This document shows positions 27,350 through 35,368 of a DNA stretch of 64,000 nucleotides, one piece after another. The notes beneath the pieces are model-generated. The model saw nothing but the letters and a program-made list of their open reading frames with translations, was not told the origin of the DNA and searched no databases. How positions within the stretch are numbered: the first letter of the stretch is position 1; each line of letters begins with the position of its first letter. The DNA comes from Pelosinus sp. IPA-1 (GTDB lineage: Bacteria; Bacillota; Negativicutes; DSM-13327), in assembly GCF_030269905.1 (NCBI RefSeq), contig NZ_BSVC01000011.1, forward strand, positions 1 through 64,000, in the 5' to 3' direction. The translations under genes and the position numbers were made by a program.

Positions 27350-27385
27350 ATTTCGTATTTGATATAAATGTTTGTTGGATTCTCG

Positions 27386-27712
27386 TTATTTGTCTGAAAA
27401 CGCTTTTTTTATACCATGCTTATACAGAATAAATTCTCGGGCTATGTCTAATTCTTTCTGTATATGTTCGGGAAGGTTATCTATTTCATTATCATCATGA
27501 TTCGTTGTACTTATGCCATCTTCTGAGAAGAAGTCTGATAGAGATATTTCGAGAGCTTTGCAGATTTTTTCCAATGTGATAATATTAGGACTTTTTTTAC
27601 CAATTTCTATTTCACGCAGGGTCGCTTGTCCGATTTCTGCAAGTTGAGAAAGTTTATTGGTACTATAGCCTTTTTTTGTTCTTAATTGAATAATACGTTC
27701 GGCGATAGTCAT
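27386..27712 (-). CDS. XRE-family repressor (divergent partner 1)
   Basis: 108 residues. The helix-turn-helix is at residues 1-60 (RIIQLRTKKGYSTNKLSQLAEI, then TLREIEIGKKSPNI and LEKICKALEISLSDFF). The acidic tail (DGISTTNHDDNEIDNLP) and helical C-terminus recall SinR-like regulators with an interaction domain. GGAGG precedes the ATG on the minus strand. It faces another XRE gene across 122 bases that hold three repeated operator-like sites, one of which overlaps its own TATAAT. Control of the surrounding polysaccharide genes is likely but inferred. Confidence 0.88.
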   Translation of the reverse strand: MTIAERIIQLRTKKGYSTNKLSQLAEIGQATLREIEIGKKSPNIITLEKICKALEISLSDFFSEDGISTTNHDDNEIDNLPEHIQKELDIAREFILYKHGIKKAFSDK

Positions 27713-27728
27713 AATTTAAATCCTCCAA

Positions 27729-27809
27729 TTAACGCTAAAGCAATTATAACATAAAAATAAATAGAAATTTTAACGCGTTAGCATTGACTTGTTAACGCAA
27801 AAGCATTAC
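27729..27809. promoter_or_regulatory. Three phased operator-like repeats between divergent XRE genes
   Basis: TTAACGCnnnAGCA occurs three times in the same orientation: 27729-27746, 27770-27787 and 27792-27809. Start-to-start spacing is 41 and 22 bases, close to four and two helical turns, so all sites face one side of the helix. Site 1 overlaps the minus-strand TATAAT (27743-27748). Site 3 fills the spacer of the plus-strand promoter. Confidence 0.8.
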
Positions 27810-27812
27810 AAT
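27784..27812 (+). promoter_or_regulatory. Sigma-A promoter of the second XRE gene
   Basis: TTGACT (27784-27789) and TACAAT (27807-27812) are separated by exactly 17 bases. Operator site 3 lies in the spacer and site 2 overlaps the -35 box, so a bound repressor would block polymerase. Confidence 0.8.
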
Positions 27813-27834
27813 AAAACCATTAGGGGGTGATGAC

Positions 27835-28050
27835 TTGAAGAATTTAGCTAACTTTCGTAAGGAGAAAGGTTGGTCCCAAAAAGAGTTATCCGATAAAGCA
27901 GGTGTTTCACAAACCTACATATCAGAACTGGAAGCAGGTAAGAAGCAGCCGACCGTTCTTATCGCACAAAAACTTGCTACAGCATTAGGAATCACTTTAT
28001 CAGAATTGTTAAATGAAGAGTTCGGATCTCCAAAATCGAAAGCCAGTTAA
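27835..28050 (+). CDS. Small XRE-family regulator (divergent partner 2)
   Basis: 71 residues, essentially one helix-turn-helix domain (FRKEKGWSQKELSDKAGVS, then QTYISELEAGKKQPTV, then AQKLATALGITLSELL). The start is TTG after AGGGGGTGATGAC. The protein is Cro-like in size. It has a consensus sigma-A promoter occupied by operator repeats, so it is probably autoregulated and cross-regulated with the divergent XRE gene. Together they form a possible two-repressor switch. Confidence 0.88.
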   Translation: MKNLANFRKEKGWSQKELSDKAGVSQTYISELEAGKKQPTVLIAQKLATALGITLSELLNEEFGSPKSKAS

Positions 28051-28233
28051 GGAGGTGATGAAAAAGTAAAGCGTAGGAAATTTTTAAAGTAAGATAGCTT
28101 GTATCGGCATGAGTAATTCGTTCTATCTCACCTATCTATAGTATAGCGGAAAAGAAAATAGTAAATTCATTTTGTAAGTCATCTCACAAGATCTCTTTAA
28201 AAATTGAATTATAGGAGTACTGGGAGGGGAAAA

Positions 28234-28413
28234 ATGATCATCCACGAGTCACTCTTTGTATTGAAAATTTGCGTTCATCATACCTATGAGAAAAAAGAAG
28301 GGAATAAAGAGATAGCAATACTGTATTGCAATATGCAGCAGTTAGGGATTGATGGCAATCGTTATGTACAATGTTTTAACCTGGAGGGGCTAACTAGTAA
28401 GTTGTTGCATTAA
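28234..28413 (+). CDS. Small hypothetical protein
   Basis: 59 residues from the ATG at 28234, with a strong GGGAGGGGAAAA site directly before it. An in-frame start at 28204 lacks one. The sequence (MIIHESLFVLKICVHHTY, then EIAILYCNMQQLGIDGNRYV) has no recognised motif and no signal or membrane helix. It lies downstream of the XRE gene and before a terminator, so it may be in that transcript. The ribosome site is the main reason to believe it. Confidence 0.5.
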   Translation: MIIHESLFVLKICVHHTYEKKEGNKEIAILYCNMQQLGIDGNRYVQCFNLEGLTSKLLH

Positions 28414-28482
28414 GTGAATCTTGCATATTTGAAGATAGAGGCAAGGAAATGAAGAGGTAGCAATACATATAGAAATACATTT

Positions 28483-28515
28483 ACAGCTGTGGTTTACTGC
28501 AGCTGTTTTATTTTT
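28483..28515 (+). terminator. Terminator after the XRE/small-ORF unit
   Basis: ACAGCTG (28483-28489) pairs with CAGCTGT (28500-28506), followed by TTTTATTTTT. Confidence 0.75.
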
Positions 28516-28526
28516 GGAAGCATTGT

Positions 28527-28535
28527 TGGTATAAT
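28527..28535 (+). promoter_or_regulatory. Candidate extended -10 promoter for PGM/PMM
   Basis: TGGTATAAT, identical to the element at 10161, lies just after the terminator and about 160 bases before the TTG start at 28696. The -35 match is poor. It would start a separate sugar-nucleotide operon. Confidence 0.45.
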
Positions 28536-28695
28536 AAAGAAACAAAAATTCTTAGCGGGGGAATAGAGAATTTTTTACGTCGTTCTTGTCTTGGTGGCAG
28601 GATAGAGATTGGGTTTTGGCGAAAAGTAGTTGATAGAGAGATTACTTTTTTTGTAAATTAAGCTGAAATTGGCTAGCGATAAGGAGGGCCCTGTA

Positions 28696-30081
28696 TTGTT
28701 TAGCGAGATAGCAGTTAAAAGAGATGCCTTTAAGGCGTATGATATTCGTGGTAGAGTGCCTGATGAGCTGAATGAGGAAGTGACTTACCGAATTGGGCGA
28801 GCTTTTGTGGAATTGTTTGGTGCAAAGCGTGTGGTCGTGGGGCGGGATGTGCGGCTGTCTAGTGAGAGTTTAACGAAAGCATTAATGCGGGGCTTAACGG
28901 ATAGGGGCTGTGATGTAATAGATATAGGCGTCTGCGGTACGGAGATGGTGTATTTCGCTACCTTTCATCTAGGAGTAGATGGCGGGATAATGATAACAGC
29001 TAGCCACAATCCTATGGATTATAATGGCCTAAAGCTAGTGCGTAAAGATGCAAAACCAATTAGCGGCGATACAGGCCTAAGAGAGCTAGAAGAGCGGGTC
29101 GTGAATGGTGATTTCTCGCAGGCCAAATGCGCAGGGTTAACCAAAGGTAAGATTAAACCTTACGATGTGATGAAAGAGTATGTAGCCCATTTGCTTACCT
29201 ATGTAGATGTTTCTGCCTTGAAACCATTAAAAATCGTTGTCAATTCAGGTAATGGTTGCGCCGGTCCTATCCTCGATGCCTTAGAGGAATTATTGCCCTT
29301 TACTTTTATTAAAGTAAATCATGAACCAGATGGAACCTTTCCTCATGGTATTCCCAATCCTTTGTTAGTGGAAAATCGAGAGGCCACAGCCAAGGTGGTA
29401 AAAGAGAATGGCGCTGACTTTGGTATTGCTTGGGATGGGGATTTTGACCGATGTTTCTTGTTCGATGGACAGGGAGAGTTTGTTGAGGGTTATTATATCG
29501 TAGGTTGCTTGGCAGAAGCCTTTTTACGTCATTATCCTGGGGCGAAAATTATTCATGATCCTCGCTTGACTTGGAATACTATTGAAATGGTAGAAGAAGC
29601 TGGCGGTACTCCTGTGTTATGTAAAACAGGCCATGCTTTTATTAAAGAACGCATGCGCCGGGAGGATGCAGTTTATGGTGGGGAAATGTCAGCTCATCAT
29701 TATTTTAGAGATTTTGCCTATTGTGATAGTGGTATGATTCCTTGGTTATTAGTCGCAGAAAATATAAGTGTGTCTGGAAAATCTTTGTCTGAGTTGGTAG
29801 GAGAACGGATTAAAAAATTCTCTGTGAGTGGTGAGATCAATCGCCGCGTAACAGATGCACATAAGGTAGTCGAGGAAATAGAGAAGCAGTTTGTCCTAGA
29901 GGGGGCTACCGTGGATCGTACTGATGGGCTTAGCGTGGAGTATCAAGATTGGCGGTTTAATTTACGGATGTCCAATACGGAACCGTTACTTCGTCTCAAT
30001 GTGGAGAGCAGGGGTAATATGTTGTTGATGCAGGAAAAAACGGCAGAATTACTGGCTTGTATAGAAATGTTAGGAAAATGA
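28696..30081 (+). CDS. Phosphomannomutase/phosphoglucomutase
   Basis: 461 residues from TTG 28696, 7 bases after AAGGAGGG. The upstream TTG at 28669 has no ribosome site. Family motifs: [15 protein letters not shown], the phosphoserine loop [16 protein letters not shown], the metal loop [10 protein letters not shown], sugar-binding GGEMSAHH and the phosphate-binding [14 protein letters not shown]. It interconverts hexose 6- and 1-phosphates, feeding both ManC and GalU. It begins a run with galU and pgi. Confidence 0.94.
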   Translation: MFSEIAVKRDAFKAYDIRGRVPDELNEEVTYRIGRAFVELFGAKRVVVGRDVRLSSESLTKALMRGLTDRGCDVIDIGVCGTEMVYFATFHLGVDGGIMITASHNPMDYNGLKLVRKDAKPISGDTGLRELEERVVNGDFSQAKCAGLTKGKIKPYDVMKEYVAHLLTYVDVSALKPLKIVVNSGNGCAGPILDALEELLPFTFIKVNHEPDGTFPHGIPNPLLVENREATAKVVKENGADFGIAWDGDFDRCFLFDGQGEFVEGYYIVGCLAEAFLRHYPGAKIIHDPRLTWNTIEMVEEAGGTPVLCKTGHAFIKERMRREDAVYGGEMSAHHYFRDFAYCDSGMIPWLLVAENISVSGKSLSELVGERIKKFSVSGEINRRVTDAHKVVEEIEKQFVLEGATVDRTDGLSVEYQDWRFNLRMSNTEPLLRLNVESRGNMLLMQEKTAELLACIEMLGK

Positions 30082-30114
30082 ATAGGATTGAAGGACTGAT
30101 GGAGTAAAAAAATC

Positions 30115-30216
30115 GAACCACAAAGGCACAATGCTGCTAGCGCAGCACACAAAGAGGATAAGAATAGACTTGGGCTGTGTAAAAAAATCTTTGTGTACTT
30201 TGTGTCTTTGTGGTTC
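30115..30216. repeat. Palindromic intergenic repeat, copy A
   Basis: The outer arms GAACCACAAAGGCAC and GTGTCTTTGTGGTTC are near-perfect inverted copies flanking about 70 bases that contain a smaller TGCTGCTAGCGCAGCA palindrome. It is the longest of six related elements in the window. Confidence 0.85.
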
Positions 30217-30246
30217 AAAAGAAAAAGTAAGGATGGTGCATTATAG

Positions 30247-31167
30247 ATGGTAAGAGGTCATGGAAAAGTTCGTAAGGCGGTTATTCCAGCAGCGGGGATG
30301 GGCACTCGGTTTTTGCCCGCGACGAAGGCGCAGCCTAAAGAGATGTTGCCCATTGTTGATAAACCCGCTATTCAATATATTATTGAAGAGGCAGTACAGT
30401 CAGGAATTGAGGAAATCCTTATTATCACCGGGCGGAATAAACGTTCTATAGAGGATCACTTTGATCGATCCGTTGAATTAGAGATGCTGTTAAAAGAACA
30501 GGGAAAATACGATTTGTTGAACCTTGTTGAAGAAATCGCTGATGTCACCATACATTATGTACGCCAAAAAGAAGCCAAAGGCCTAGGGCATGCGGTGTTA
30601 TGTGCCAAACAGTTTGTAGGGAATGAACCCTTTGCCGTGCTCTTGGGGGATGATATTATCGATGCCAGCGTACCTTGTTTGAAGCAAATGATGAGTGTCT
30701 ATGAAGATTGCCCTAGTACAATTTTAGGAGTACAGGAAGTACCCCGGGATAAGGTGTGTAATTATGGGATAGTAAAACCGAAACCAGTAAAACAAAATTT
30801 ATGGCAGGCTGTGGACTTGGTGGAAAAACCAGCTACTAGCGAAGCTCCTTCTCGCTTAGCAGTACTGGGGCGGTATATTCTTCAGCCTGAGATTTTTGAC
30901 ATTTTAGAAAATACCCAGCCAGGTAAGGGTGGAGAAATACAGTTGACTGATGCTCTGCGAACCTTGGCGATAGAAAAGAACTCTGTATATGCCTATAATT
31001 TTGATGGACGTCGTTATGATGTAGGGGACAAGCAGGGTTATTTGGAAGCAACCATTGAATTTGCTTTGAAACGTCCTGATCTGCGGGATAAGTTCTTGCC
31101 TTATCTATTGAAGACCGTAGGGTCTTTAGGCTCTAGTAAAGAAGGTAGTGGTGGAGATTGTAAGTAG
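30247..31167 (+). CDS. galU: UTP-glucose-1-phosphate uridylyltransferase
   Basis: 306 residues. It shows VRKAVIPAAGMGTRFLPATKA with the uridylyl-binding glycine loop and the KEMLPIVDKPAIQYIIEEA lysine segment. Later motifs are FAVLLGDDII, GVQEVPRDKVCNYGIV and GGEIQLTDAL. It makes UDP-glucose, a precursor of UDP-Glc/Gal for the initiating transferase and for glycan synthesis. Repeat copy A fills the gap to the upstream mutase, and a weak AAGGAT ribosome site precedes the ATG. Confidence 0.95.
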   Translation: MVRGHGKVRKAVIPAAGMGTRFLPATKAQPKEMLPIVDKPAIQYIIEEAVQSGIEEILIITGRNKRSIEDHFDRSVELEMLLKEQGKYDLLNLVEEIADVTIHYVRQKEAKGLGHAVLCAKQFVGNEPFAVLLGDDIIDASVPCLKQMMSVYEDCPSTILGVQEVPRDKVCNYGIVKPKPVKQNLWQAVDLVEKPATSEAPSRLAVLGRYILQPEIFDILENTQPGKGGEIQLTDALRTLAIEKNSVYAYNFDGRRYDVGDKQGYLEATIEFALKRPDLRDKFLPYLLKTVGSLGSSKEGSGGDCK

Positions 31168-31198
31168 CTTTGGCTAAATAATAAGAGGGGGTTATTGA

Positions 31199-32677
31199 AT
31201 GAGTAATCAGAAAGATTCTTGTATAACATTGGCCTCGGGGTTTTCATTTGACTATGGCAATCTGTACGGTGCAGGAAAGGTAACAGCAGACGATGTGAAG
31301 GCTTTAAGTGAGAGGTTGGCTGCTGCTGAAGAGGCGGTTGTATATATGCGCTCTACAGGAGAAGTGCGGGGACATTTATCTAAAGATGGCACCCCAGAAA
31401 AGGTACTCTTTACCCAGCTGCCTTATGTAGTAGAGGGGAATCTAAATTCGCCACCTTCCATTGGAAGGTTAAAAGAGTTTGGCAAATCTCTGCAAAATAG
31501 AGTGGACGCTGTAGTGTCTTTTGGGATTGGCGGTTCCTATTTAGGGAATAAGGTATTGTTTGATGTACATTGCGGCGAATTTTGGAATTCCAAAAGTTTG
31601 AAAGAGCGCAATGGATATCCTAAACTGTACTTTAATGGGAATAATATTGATGCGAGACGGACTGCTGACATGGTAGAACATCTTTTGGCAGAGGCCCGCT
31701 TGAAGGTTGTACATGGTCAATCGGACAGCTATAAAGTAACCTTAGTAGTTATCTCGAAATCTGGCGGAACCCTAGATACCATGTCTACCTTTATGGTAGT
31801 GTATGATGCCTTAAAACGTCAGGCACCTCTATTAGAGATTGAAGTAGTCGCGGTAACGGACCCTGCCGAAGGAGAAAAAGCTACTTTACTCAAGAAGTTG
31901 GCTGCAGAACAAGGTTGGCCTACCTTTAGTGTTCCCGATGGGGTAGGTGGACGGTTCAGTATCTTTTCTGAGGTTGGACTGGTGACGGCAGCTTGTATCG
32001 GTTTCGATATCGATGCCTTCTTAGCAGGAGCACAGGCTATGGATAAGGTATGTCAGAATGCTGATATATACCAAAATCCTGCGAAGCTGAATGCGGCGCT
32101 TAAATTTATCGCAGCGGAGAAATATGGTCGCGATATTGAAGTCTTTATGCCTTATGCAGATTATCTAAAATCTGTGGCGGAGTGGTACGTCCAATTGTTA
32201 GCAGAGTCTTTAGGCAAACGTACCGATCGGGAAGGTAAGGAAGTATTCTACGGACGGACTCCCATTGTAGCCGTAGGAACTACAGATATGCATGCGCAGA
32301 CGCAGCAGCATCAAGATGGTAAGAAGGATAAAGTGGTCCAGTTTGTAAAAATAGTAGAATGGGAACAGGATGCTATTATTCCTGATGTGTTTCCAAAGGC
32401 AGCAAAACTGTCCGAGATCTCTTCCCTTCGTCTTAGTCAAGCTTTGGATGTAGCGCGGGAGGCAAATGCGCAGGCTTTGATTAATGATGAGCGTTTTAAT
32501 GCAACCTTTGTATTACCACGGTTAAATGCATATCATTTAGGGGAATTGCTCTACATGCTGGCATTATCTGTAGCGTATGAAGGGGAATTGGCTAATGTAG
32601 ATGCTTTTGACCAGCCAGGTGTAGAAGCGTACAAACGAATAATGGGGCCAAGGTTAACGGCTATGAAAGCAAAATAA
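31199..32677 (+). CDS. pgi: Glucose-6-phosphate isomerase
   Basis: 492 residues from the ATG at 31199, after AGAGGGGG. Family motifs include SFGIGGSYLGNKVLFD, the phosphate-binding SKSGGTLDTMSTF, VGGRFSIFSEVGLV and the histidine segment GTTDMHAQTQQHQDG. It converts glucose-6-phosphate and fructose-6-phosphate, linking glycolysis with the UDP-glucose and GDP-mannose branches made by its neighbours. A terminator follows at once. Confidence 0.94.
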   Translation: MSNQKDSCITLASGFSFDYGNLYGAGKVTADDVKALSERLAAAEEAVVYMRSTGEVRGHLSKDGTPEKVLFTQLPYVVEGNLNSPPSIGRLKEFGKSLQNRVDAVVSFGIGGSYLGNKVLFDVHCGEFWNSKSLKERNGYPKLYFNGNNIDARRTADMVEHLLAEARLKVVHGQSDSYKVTLVVISKSGGTLDTMSTFMVVYDALKRQAPLLEIEVVAVTDPAEGEKATLLKKLAAEQGWPTFSVPDGVGGRFSIFSEVGLVTAACIGFDIDAFLAGAQAMDKVCQNADIYQNPAKLNAALKFIAAEKYGRDIEVFMPYADYLKSVAEWYVQLLAESLGKRTDREGKEVFYGRTPIVAVGTTDMHAQTQQHQDGKKDKVVQFVKIVEWEQDAIIPDVFPKAAKLSEISSLRLSQALDVAREANAQALINDERFNATFVLPRLNAYHLGELLYMLALSVAYEGELANVDAFDQPGVEAYKRIMGPRLTAMKAK

Positions 32678-32691
32678 TTTTCTTTAGTTGT

Positions 32692-32730
32692 AAAAATCCT
32701 GTTAGAATTAACAGGATTTTTGCCTTTTTT
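32692..32730 (+). terminator. Terminator after pgi
   Basis: AAAAATCCTGTTA (32692-32704) pairs with TAACAGGATTTTT (32709-32721), followed by GCCTTTTTT. Confidence 0.9.
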
Positions 32731-32766
32731 GTAGAATTTTACACAAAGAAGGTGGTGGTGGTGGTT

Positions 32767-33438
32767 ATGACAATTAGCATTATGATTGCAGATGATCATG
32801 CCCTATTACGGCAAGGAATTCGCAATATTCTGGAATTAGAACCAGATTTTCAGGTAATTGGTGAAGCTAGTGATGGGGAAGAAGCAATCGCGAAAACCAT
32901 TACCCTAGCACCGGATATTCTTTTGCTCGATATAAATATGCCAAAAGTGAATGGTCTGGAAGTGATTAAAAGAATCACAGAAGAGCAGCAAAACAGTAAG
33001 ATTATTGTATTGACCATGCATGATGACGAAAGTTATGTACTAGAAGTAGTAAGAACTGGCGCGGCGGGTTATCTACTAAAAGATATTGAACCAGGAATGT
33101 TAGTAACGGCGATTCGTAAGGTATATAATGGTGAGTCTTATATCTATCCTACCTTGGCTAAGAGTTTATTCTCTGAAATCAGTCGTTGTCATGAAAAGAC
33201 GCCTGAGGCATTGACGAGTATAAAGCATCGTAGGGAAGAGGGGCTTACTTACCGAGAACTGGAAGTCCTGCAATTGGTTTGCAAGGGTTTAAGCAACTTA
33301 GATATTGCCAAGACTATGTTTTTGAGTGAAAAAACCATTAAAAATCATCTGACGAGTATTTTTCGCAAAATCTCTGTAAATGATCGTACCCAGGCGGTAC
33401 TTTATGCGATAAAAAATAAGATTGTTACTCTAGAGTAA
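32767..33438 (+). CDS. NarL/LuxR-family response regulator
   Basis: 223 residues from the ATG at 32767. A GGTGGTGGT tract lies directly before it, and GTG codons within it (from 32752) are possible alternative starts. The receiver domain has MIADDHALLRQG acidic residues, phospho-acceptor Asp in ILLLDINMPKVNG, conserved Thr in VLTMHDD and Lys in YLLKDIEPG. The C-terminal LuxR helix-turn-helix is TYRELEVLQLVCKGLSNLDIA, then KTIKNHLTSIFRKI. It resembles DegU. No histidine kinase is nearby, so the partner is unknown. Confidence 0.93.
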   Translation: MTISIMIADDHALLRQGIRNILELEPDFQVIGEASDGEEAIAKTITLAPDILLLDINMPKVNGLEVIKRITEEQQNSKIIVLTMHDDESYVLEVVRTGAAGYLLKDIEPGMLVTAIRKVYNGESYIYPTLAKSLFSEISRCHEKTPEALTSIKHRREEGLTYRELEVLQLVCKGLSNLDIAKTMFLSEKTIKNHLTSIFRKISVNDRTQAVLYAIKNKIVTLE

Positions 33439-33453
33439 ATGCAAAAAATGATT

Positions 33454-33532
33454 GAACCACAAAGATACAATGCCAACTATCGCGTCGCACAAAGGAGGCG
33501 TTCTATAGTGTCCTTTGTACTTTTGTGGTTTA
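33454..33532. repeat. Palindromic intergenic repeat, copy B
   Basis: GAACCACAAAGATAC and GTACTTTTGTGGTT arms match copy A. Flanking ATGATT/AATCATT extends the stem to about 33444-33540. It lies just after the response regulator. Confidence 0.85.
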
Positions 33533-33574
33533 ATCATTTTAACGCTCCTTGCACTTCTAATATATTATTTGCAT

Positions 33575-33618
33575 ATCATATCCTATCCCATAATGAAGGG
33601 GGTAGGATATTTTGTTTT
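33575..33618 (+). terminator. Terminator-like hairpin overlapping a ribosome site
   Basis: TATCCTATCCC pairs with GGGGTAGGATA around a short ATAATGAAG loop, and TTTTGTTTTTTT follows. The 3' arm carries the only Shine-Dalgarno-like stretch of the next gene. Confidence 0.65.
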
Positions 33619-34091
33619 TTTCTTATTCGATGAGTGTAATTTTGTTATCACTGGCCATGTACGGTATTTGGTATTTTATTCGGGATCTTTGGAAATGGTG
33701 GCTTGCCCCGCGTTTCATATCTGTGCCAAGTTGTAGTTTTTTGGTCGTGGTAAAAGATTTAGATTATAGAGTGGAAGGCTTGCTGCGGTATTTGGCTCAT
33801 GAAATAGAACGGGCCGAGGTTGATTGTGATATTGTAGTAGTAGATGTAAGTTTGGATGATTTGACATCAGTCATTTTAGAGCGACTAGCGGAAGAACTCC
33901 CAGATATTAGTATAATGTCATTTCCTACTGGTATACGCCCTGTGGGCGAGGCCATTGCTTTGTGCCGTGGTGCCGTGGTTCATGTAATGGATTTAGCCAA
34001 CCGAATGAGTGCCGAGGATTTTATGGTGGCAGTTTGTGGTCTCCTTCGTCAAGACTATCAAGAAGTTATGGTCAAGCGGGTAGCCAGATAA
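33612..34091 (+). CDS. Membrane-anchored protein of unknown function
   Basis: 159 residues if it starts at TTG 33612 (AAGGGGGTAGG lies 7-16 bases before). The ATG at 33630 is the alternative but has no ribosome site. One N-terminal transmembrane helix (MSVILLSLAMYGIWYFI) is followed by a cytoplasmic alpha/beta domain. That domain (CSFLVVVKDLDYRVEGLLRYL, DIVVVDVSLDDLTSVI, AVVHVMDLANRMSAEDFM) resembles the first half of a GT-A glycosyltransferase fold without its catalytic motifs. I do not recognise the family. Confidence 0.65.
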   Translation: MFFSYSMSVILLSLAMYGIWYFIRDLWKWWLAPRFISVPSCSFLVVVKDLDYRVEGLLRYLAHEIERAEVDCDIVVVDVSLDDLTSVILERLAEELPDISIMSFPTGIRPVGEAIALCRGAVVHVMDLANRMSAEDFMVAVCGLLRQDYQEVMVKRVAR

Positions 34092-34106
34092 TGGGATTCG
34101 GAATAT

Positions 34107-34191
34107 GAACCGCAGAGGCACAGAGTACACTGAGGGGAATTATAATGCAATAATCCAACCTCTCCTCTGCGTTCTCTGCGCCTCTGCGGTT
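34107..34191. repeat. Palindromic intergenic repeat, copy C
   Basis: The GAACCGCAGAGGCACAGAG arm is matched by CTCTGCGCCTCTGCGGTT. It lies between two convergent genes. Confidence 0.9.
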
Positions 34192-34210
34192 AAAGCTCCA
34201 TCGTGTGCTT

Positions 34211-34768
34211 TCATTCTTTCTTATGTTTCAGCACTAAAATATCATAGATAATCTCCACCAACTTTTGTGCGATAGGCATAAGGTCAGGGTGGGCATCAGG
34301 GGATTGTACGGTGTGAGAAATTGCCAGTCTAGCAGATTGTAGATGTTTATTAACTGTATCTGAAGTCCAAAGAACAGGAATGTTCGTACCACCTGTAAGA
34401 CTGACAATGGCTTGGTAAGTAATAAGGCTATTTTCGGCTACGCCAGTTACGGCATGGTAATTGACGTAGCCTGTACTCGTGTCTCCAGTAATGCGAGGAA
34501 TTCTAGTTTTAACCGGACAGAGGACAAGTCCAGGGGCTAAGGGGAGCGGCTGTAGAACGCGTCGTCCTGTTGCGCGGGTTGTATGCTCTCTTAGCGCGAT
34601 CAGATCTTTCGAGCGGCTGTGAGCCAAGCGGCGCAAGATTGTTCGAATTTGTGTCTTAGTTGATATTTCTTGTCCGTCAGTGGTAATGATCGTAGTAGTA
34701 TCGCCAGCGTTGGTATAACGGGGAAGTATGGCGGCAATCTGATTGTAATTTGGCATTTTCTCTAACAT
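34211..34768 (-). CDS. LexA-boxed protein with remote ComK-like pattern
   Basis: 185 residues from the ATG at 34768, after AAAGGAGC. The longer minus-strand frame to 34888 has no ribosome site. By eye, the middle and C-terminal parts follow the order of landmarks in the competence factor ComK. ATGRRVLQ stands for its GRKAGTYE, LVLCPVKTR for IFLFPTLS, GYVNYHAV for GWISHVHV and VSLTGGTNIPVLWTSDTVN for VTFSNGKTMELPISYNSFE. The protein is basic, with RTILRRLAHSRSK near residue 40. A perfect LexA palindrome lies 5-6 bases upstream of the ribosome site. If it is ComK-like, it would activate DNA-uptake genes after DNA damage. A generic SOS-controlled protein is the alternative. Confidence 0.5.
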   Translation of the reverse strand: MLEKMPNYNQIAAILPRYTNAGDTTTIITTDGQEISTKTQIRTILRRLAHSRSKDLIALREHTTRATGRRVLQPLPLAPGLVLCPVKTRIPRITGDTSTGYVNYHAVTGVAENSLITYQAIVSLTGGTNIPVLWTSDTVNKHLQSARLAISHTVQSPDAHPDLMPIAQKLVEIIYDILVLKHKKE

Positions 34769-34784
34769 AAAAAGCTCCTTTAAA

Positions 34785-34800
34785 TCGAACATGTGTTCGA
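34785..34800. promoter_or_regulatory. LexA (SOS) box
   Basis: TCGAACATGTGTTCGA is a perfect 16-base palindrome. Its core CGAACATGTGTTCG fits the Gram-positive LexA/DinR consensus CGAAC-N4-GTTCG. It lies about 17 bases before the minus-strand start at 34768 and just downstream of a TATAAA-like -10. Binding there should repress that gene until the SOS response. Confidence 0.85.
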
Positions 34801-34863
34801 TGTTTTTGTTTTTATAATAACAAAAATTGGATGAAATGACAAGGAAATTAATAAAGAAGACTT

Positions 34864-34895
34864 GATTCAGATGGAATTTTAACTCCATCTGAATC
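34864..34895. repeat. Hairpin repeat H, copy 1
   Basis: GATTCAGATGGAAT and ACTCCATCTGAATC form a stem. The same element, with nearly the same flanks (ACTTGATTC before, CTTAG after), recurs at 48867. No T-run follows, so it is not a standard terminator. Confidence 0.85.
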
Positions 34896-35054
34896 TTAGC
34901 CCTTCTTATCCAGGGACGTAGCCACTCTTAACTCCCACTTGAAAAAAAGGGGAGTTTTAGAGCGGTTTAGTCATCGAATAAAGGGATTTTTTGTATAGTA
35001 AGTCTTATTCTGTCGCATACTGAATAGCAATGAGGGAATAAGGAGGGAAAAATC

Positions 35055-35219
35055 ATGTTGAATGAACGACTGGACAATGTAGAGGAAGGTTACAGATGCA
35101 ATCGTTGTGGTGGTATGTTTTCTTCCTATCATGATAATATAGTACGATGTCCATTTTGCTCTATGATCTGTGATGAAGTGAAATGTCGTGTCATAGAGAC
35201 AAGTAATGAAGAATATTAA
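35055..35219 (+). CDS. Small zinc-ribbon protein
   Basis: 54 residues from the ATG at 35055, with AAGGAGGG 8 bases before. The Cys pairs YRCNRCGG and VRCPFCS form a rubredoxin-like zinc ribbon, and more Cys residues follow (MICDEVKC). Such proteins bind zinc or iron. The gene lies just ahead of the encapsulin cargo gene, with a hairpin between, so an iron/redox link is possible but not shown. The surrounding 286-base gap upstream holds hairpin H copy 1 and no other gene. Confidence 0.8.
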   Translation: MLNERLDNVEEGYRCNRCGGMFSSYHDNIVRCPFCSMICDEVKCRVIETSNEEY

Positions 35220-35291
35220 TAAATAATAATAATAAATAATAGTTTAGTTACAGGAAATTCATGGGTTGTGTCGAAAGAATAATAACAAACA

Positions 35292-35336
35292 AACCCTTAG
35301 CCTCAATTTTGCTTTTGGGAATTGTGGCTGAGGGTT
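35292..35336 (+). terminator. Hairpin between zinc-ribbon and encapsulin cargo genes
   Basis: AACCCTTAGCCTCAATT pairs with AATTGTGGCTGAGGGTT with two mismatches around an 11-base loop. Only a weak T-rich stretch follows. It may be a partial terminator or an mRNA-stabilising leader for the encapsulin operon. Confidence 0.55.
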
Positions 35337-35368
35337 CTATTGTTAATTCGAAAAAGGGGTTGATATGT

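Noticed and set aside
28051-28233. AAGGAGGTGATGAAAAAG after the second XRE gene as a new gene start
   Set aside because: The frame stops after three codons.
32751-32766. GGT microsatellite as a phase-variable switch
   Set aside because: The tract is in steps of three in the frame of the regulator, so slippage would not shift the frame. An effect on ribosome spacing remains possible but is unsupported.
34864-34895. Hairpin H as a Rho-independent terminator
   Set aside because: No T-run follows on either strand; the shared flanks with 48867 fit a repeat better.
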